From positions 1 through 14,732 of the forward strand of contig JAYSRU010000108.1 of assembly GCA_043720875.1 (NCBI GenBank): a stretch of 14,732 bases of DNA, in the 5' to 3' direction. Source of the stretch: JAYSRU01 sp043720875 (lineage in GTDB: Bacteria > Bacteroidota > Bacteroidia > Flavobacteriales_D > Crocinitomicaceae). This document shows positions 14,698 through 14,732 of this stretch, one piece after another (position 1 is the first letter of the stretch; each line of letters starts with the position of its first letter). The position numbers were made by a program, and so were the translations under genes. The notes beneath the pieces were generated by a model, which saw only the letters and a list, made by a program, of their open reading frames with translations, made no database searches and was not told the origin of the DNA.

Positions 14698-14732
14698 AAA
14701 TAATCAAATTGTTTTTTCTCTATCAATTTAAG

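Noticed and set aside
1..14732. CRISPR array, mobile element, tRNA, rRNA or phage/defence island
   Set aside because: No direct-repeat series, transposase motif, tRNA-like fold or defence domain was found on either strand; the genes look like ordinary chromosomal housekeeping and envelope functions.

Overview
The window reads as chromosomal DNA from a Gram-negative Bacteroidota species, most likely in the Flavobacteriales and possibly near Crocinitomicaceae; that last step is a guess. The support is AT-rich DNA, a type IX secretion (Por) C-terminal sorting tail, an Omp28-family lipoprotein, a DUF6029-type barrel, and several promoter -7 boxes of the Bacteroidota form TAnnTTTG. I see no rRNA, tRNA, CRISPR array, IS element, phage gene or attachment site. 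Eleven complete genes are packed tightly, and no gene-free stretch exceeds about 250 bases.

Left part (1-5291). A minus-strand promoter and five codons of a gene run off the left edge. Next is the ribosome-assembly GTPase gene engB on the plus strand. A strong bidirectional terminator separates it from three minus-strand genes. In transcription order these are a secreted immunophilin with two cyclophilin domains and one FKBP domain, a short-chain dehydrogenase, and a secreted cytochrome c / type II copper monooxygenase fusion ending in a type IX sorting tail. A terminator hairpin sits between the immunophilin and dehydrogenase genes, so this is not one simple operon.

Middle part (5437-9575). 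A persulfide dioxygenase fused to two rhodanese domains lies on the plus strand and converges with a minus-strand LTA-synthase-like membrane transferase. Divergent from the transferase is a two-gene unit: a DUF983 zinc-ribbon membrane protein overlapping a small cytoplasmic thioredoxin by ATGA.

Right part (9621-14697). A secreted MuiA-like protein (DUF4140/DUF4139) on the plus strand converges, across a bidirectional terminator, with a compact minus-strand operon. That operon encodes a TlpA/ResA-like periplasmic thioredoxin, a DUF6029-like outer-membrane barrel with a GTG start and a CVGGVC motif, and an Omp28-like lipoprotein with a CVFCP motif. Shared cysteine pairs suggest the three act together in envelope thiol chemistry; this is inference.

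Themes are envelope biogenesis and folding plus sulfur/thiol chemistry. I do not see a clearly new defence or mobile system. The items most worth a second look are the thioredoxin-barrel-Omp28 operon, the three-domain immunophilin, and the heme/copper secreted monooxygenase. Four genes were given starts different from their longest open frames, argued from signal peptides, promoter positions and neighbouring stops.
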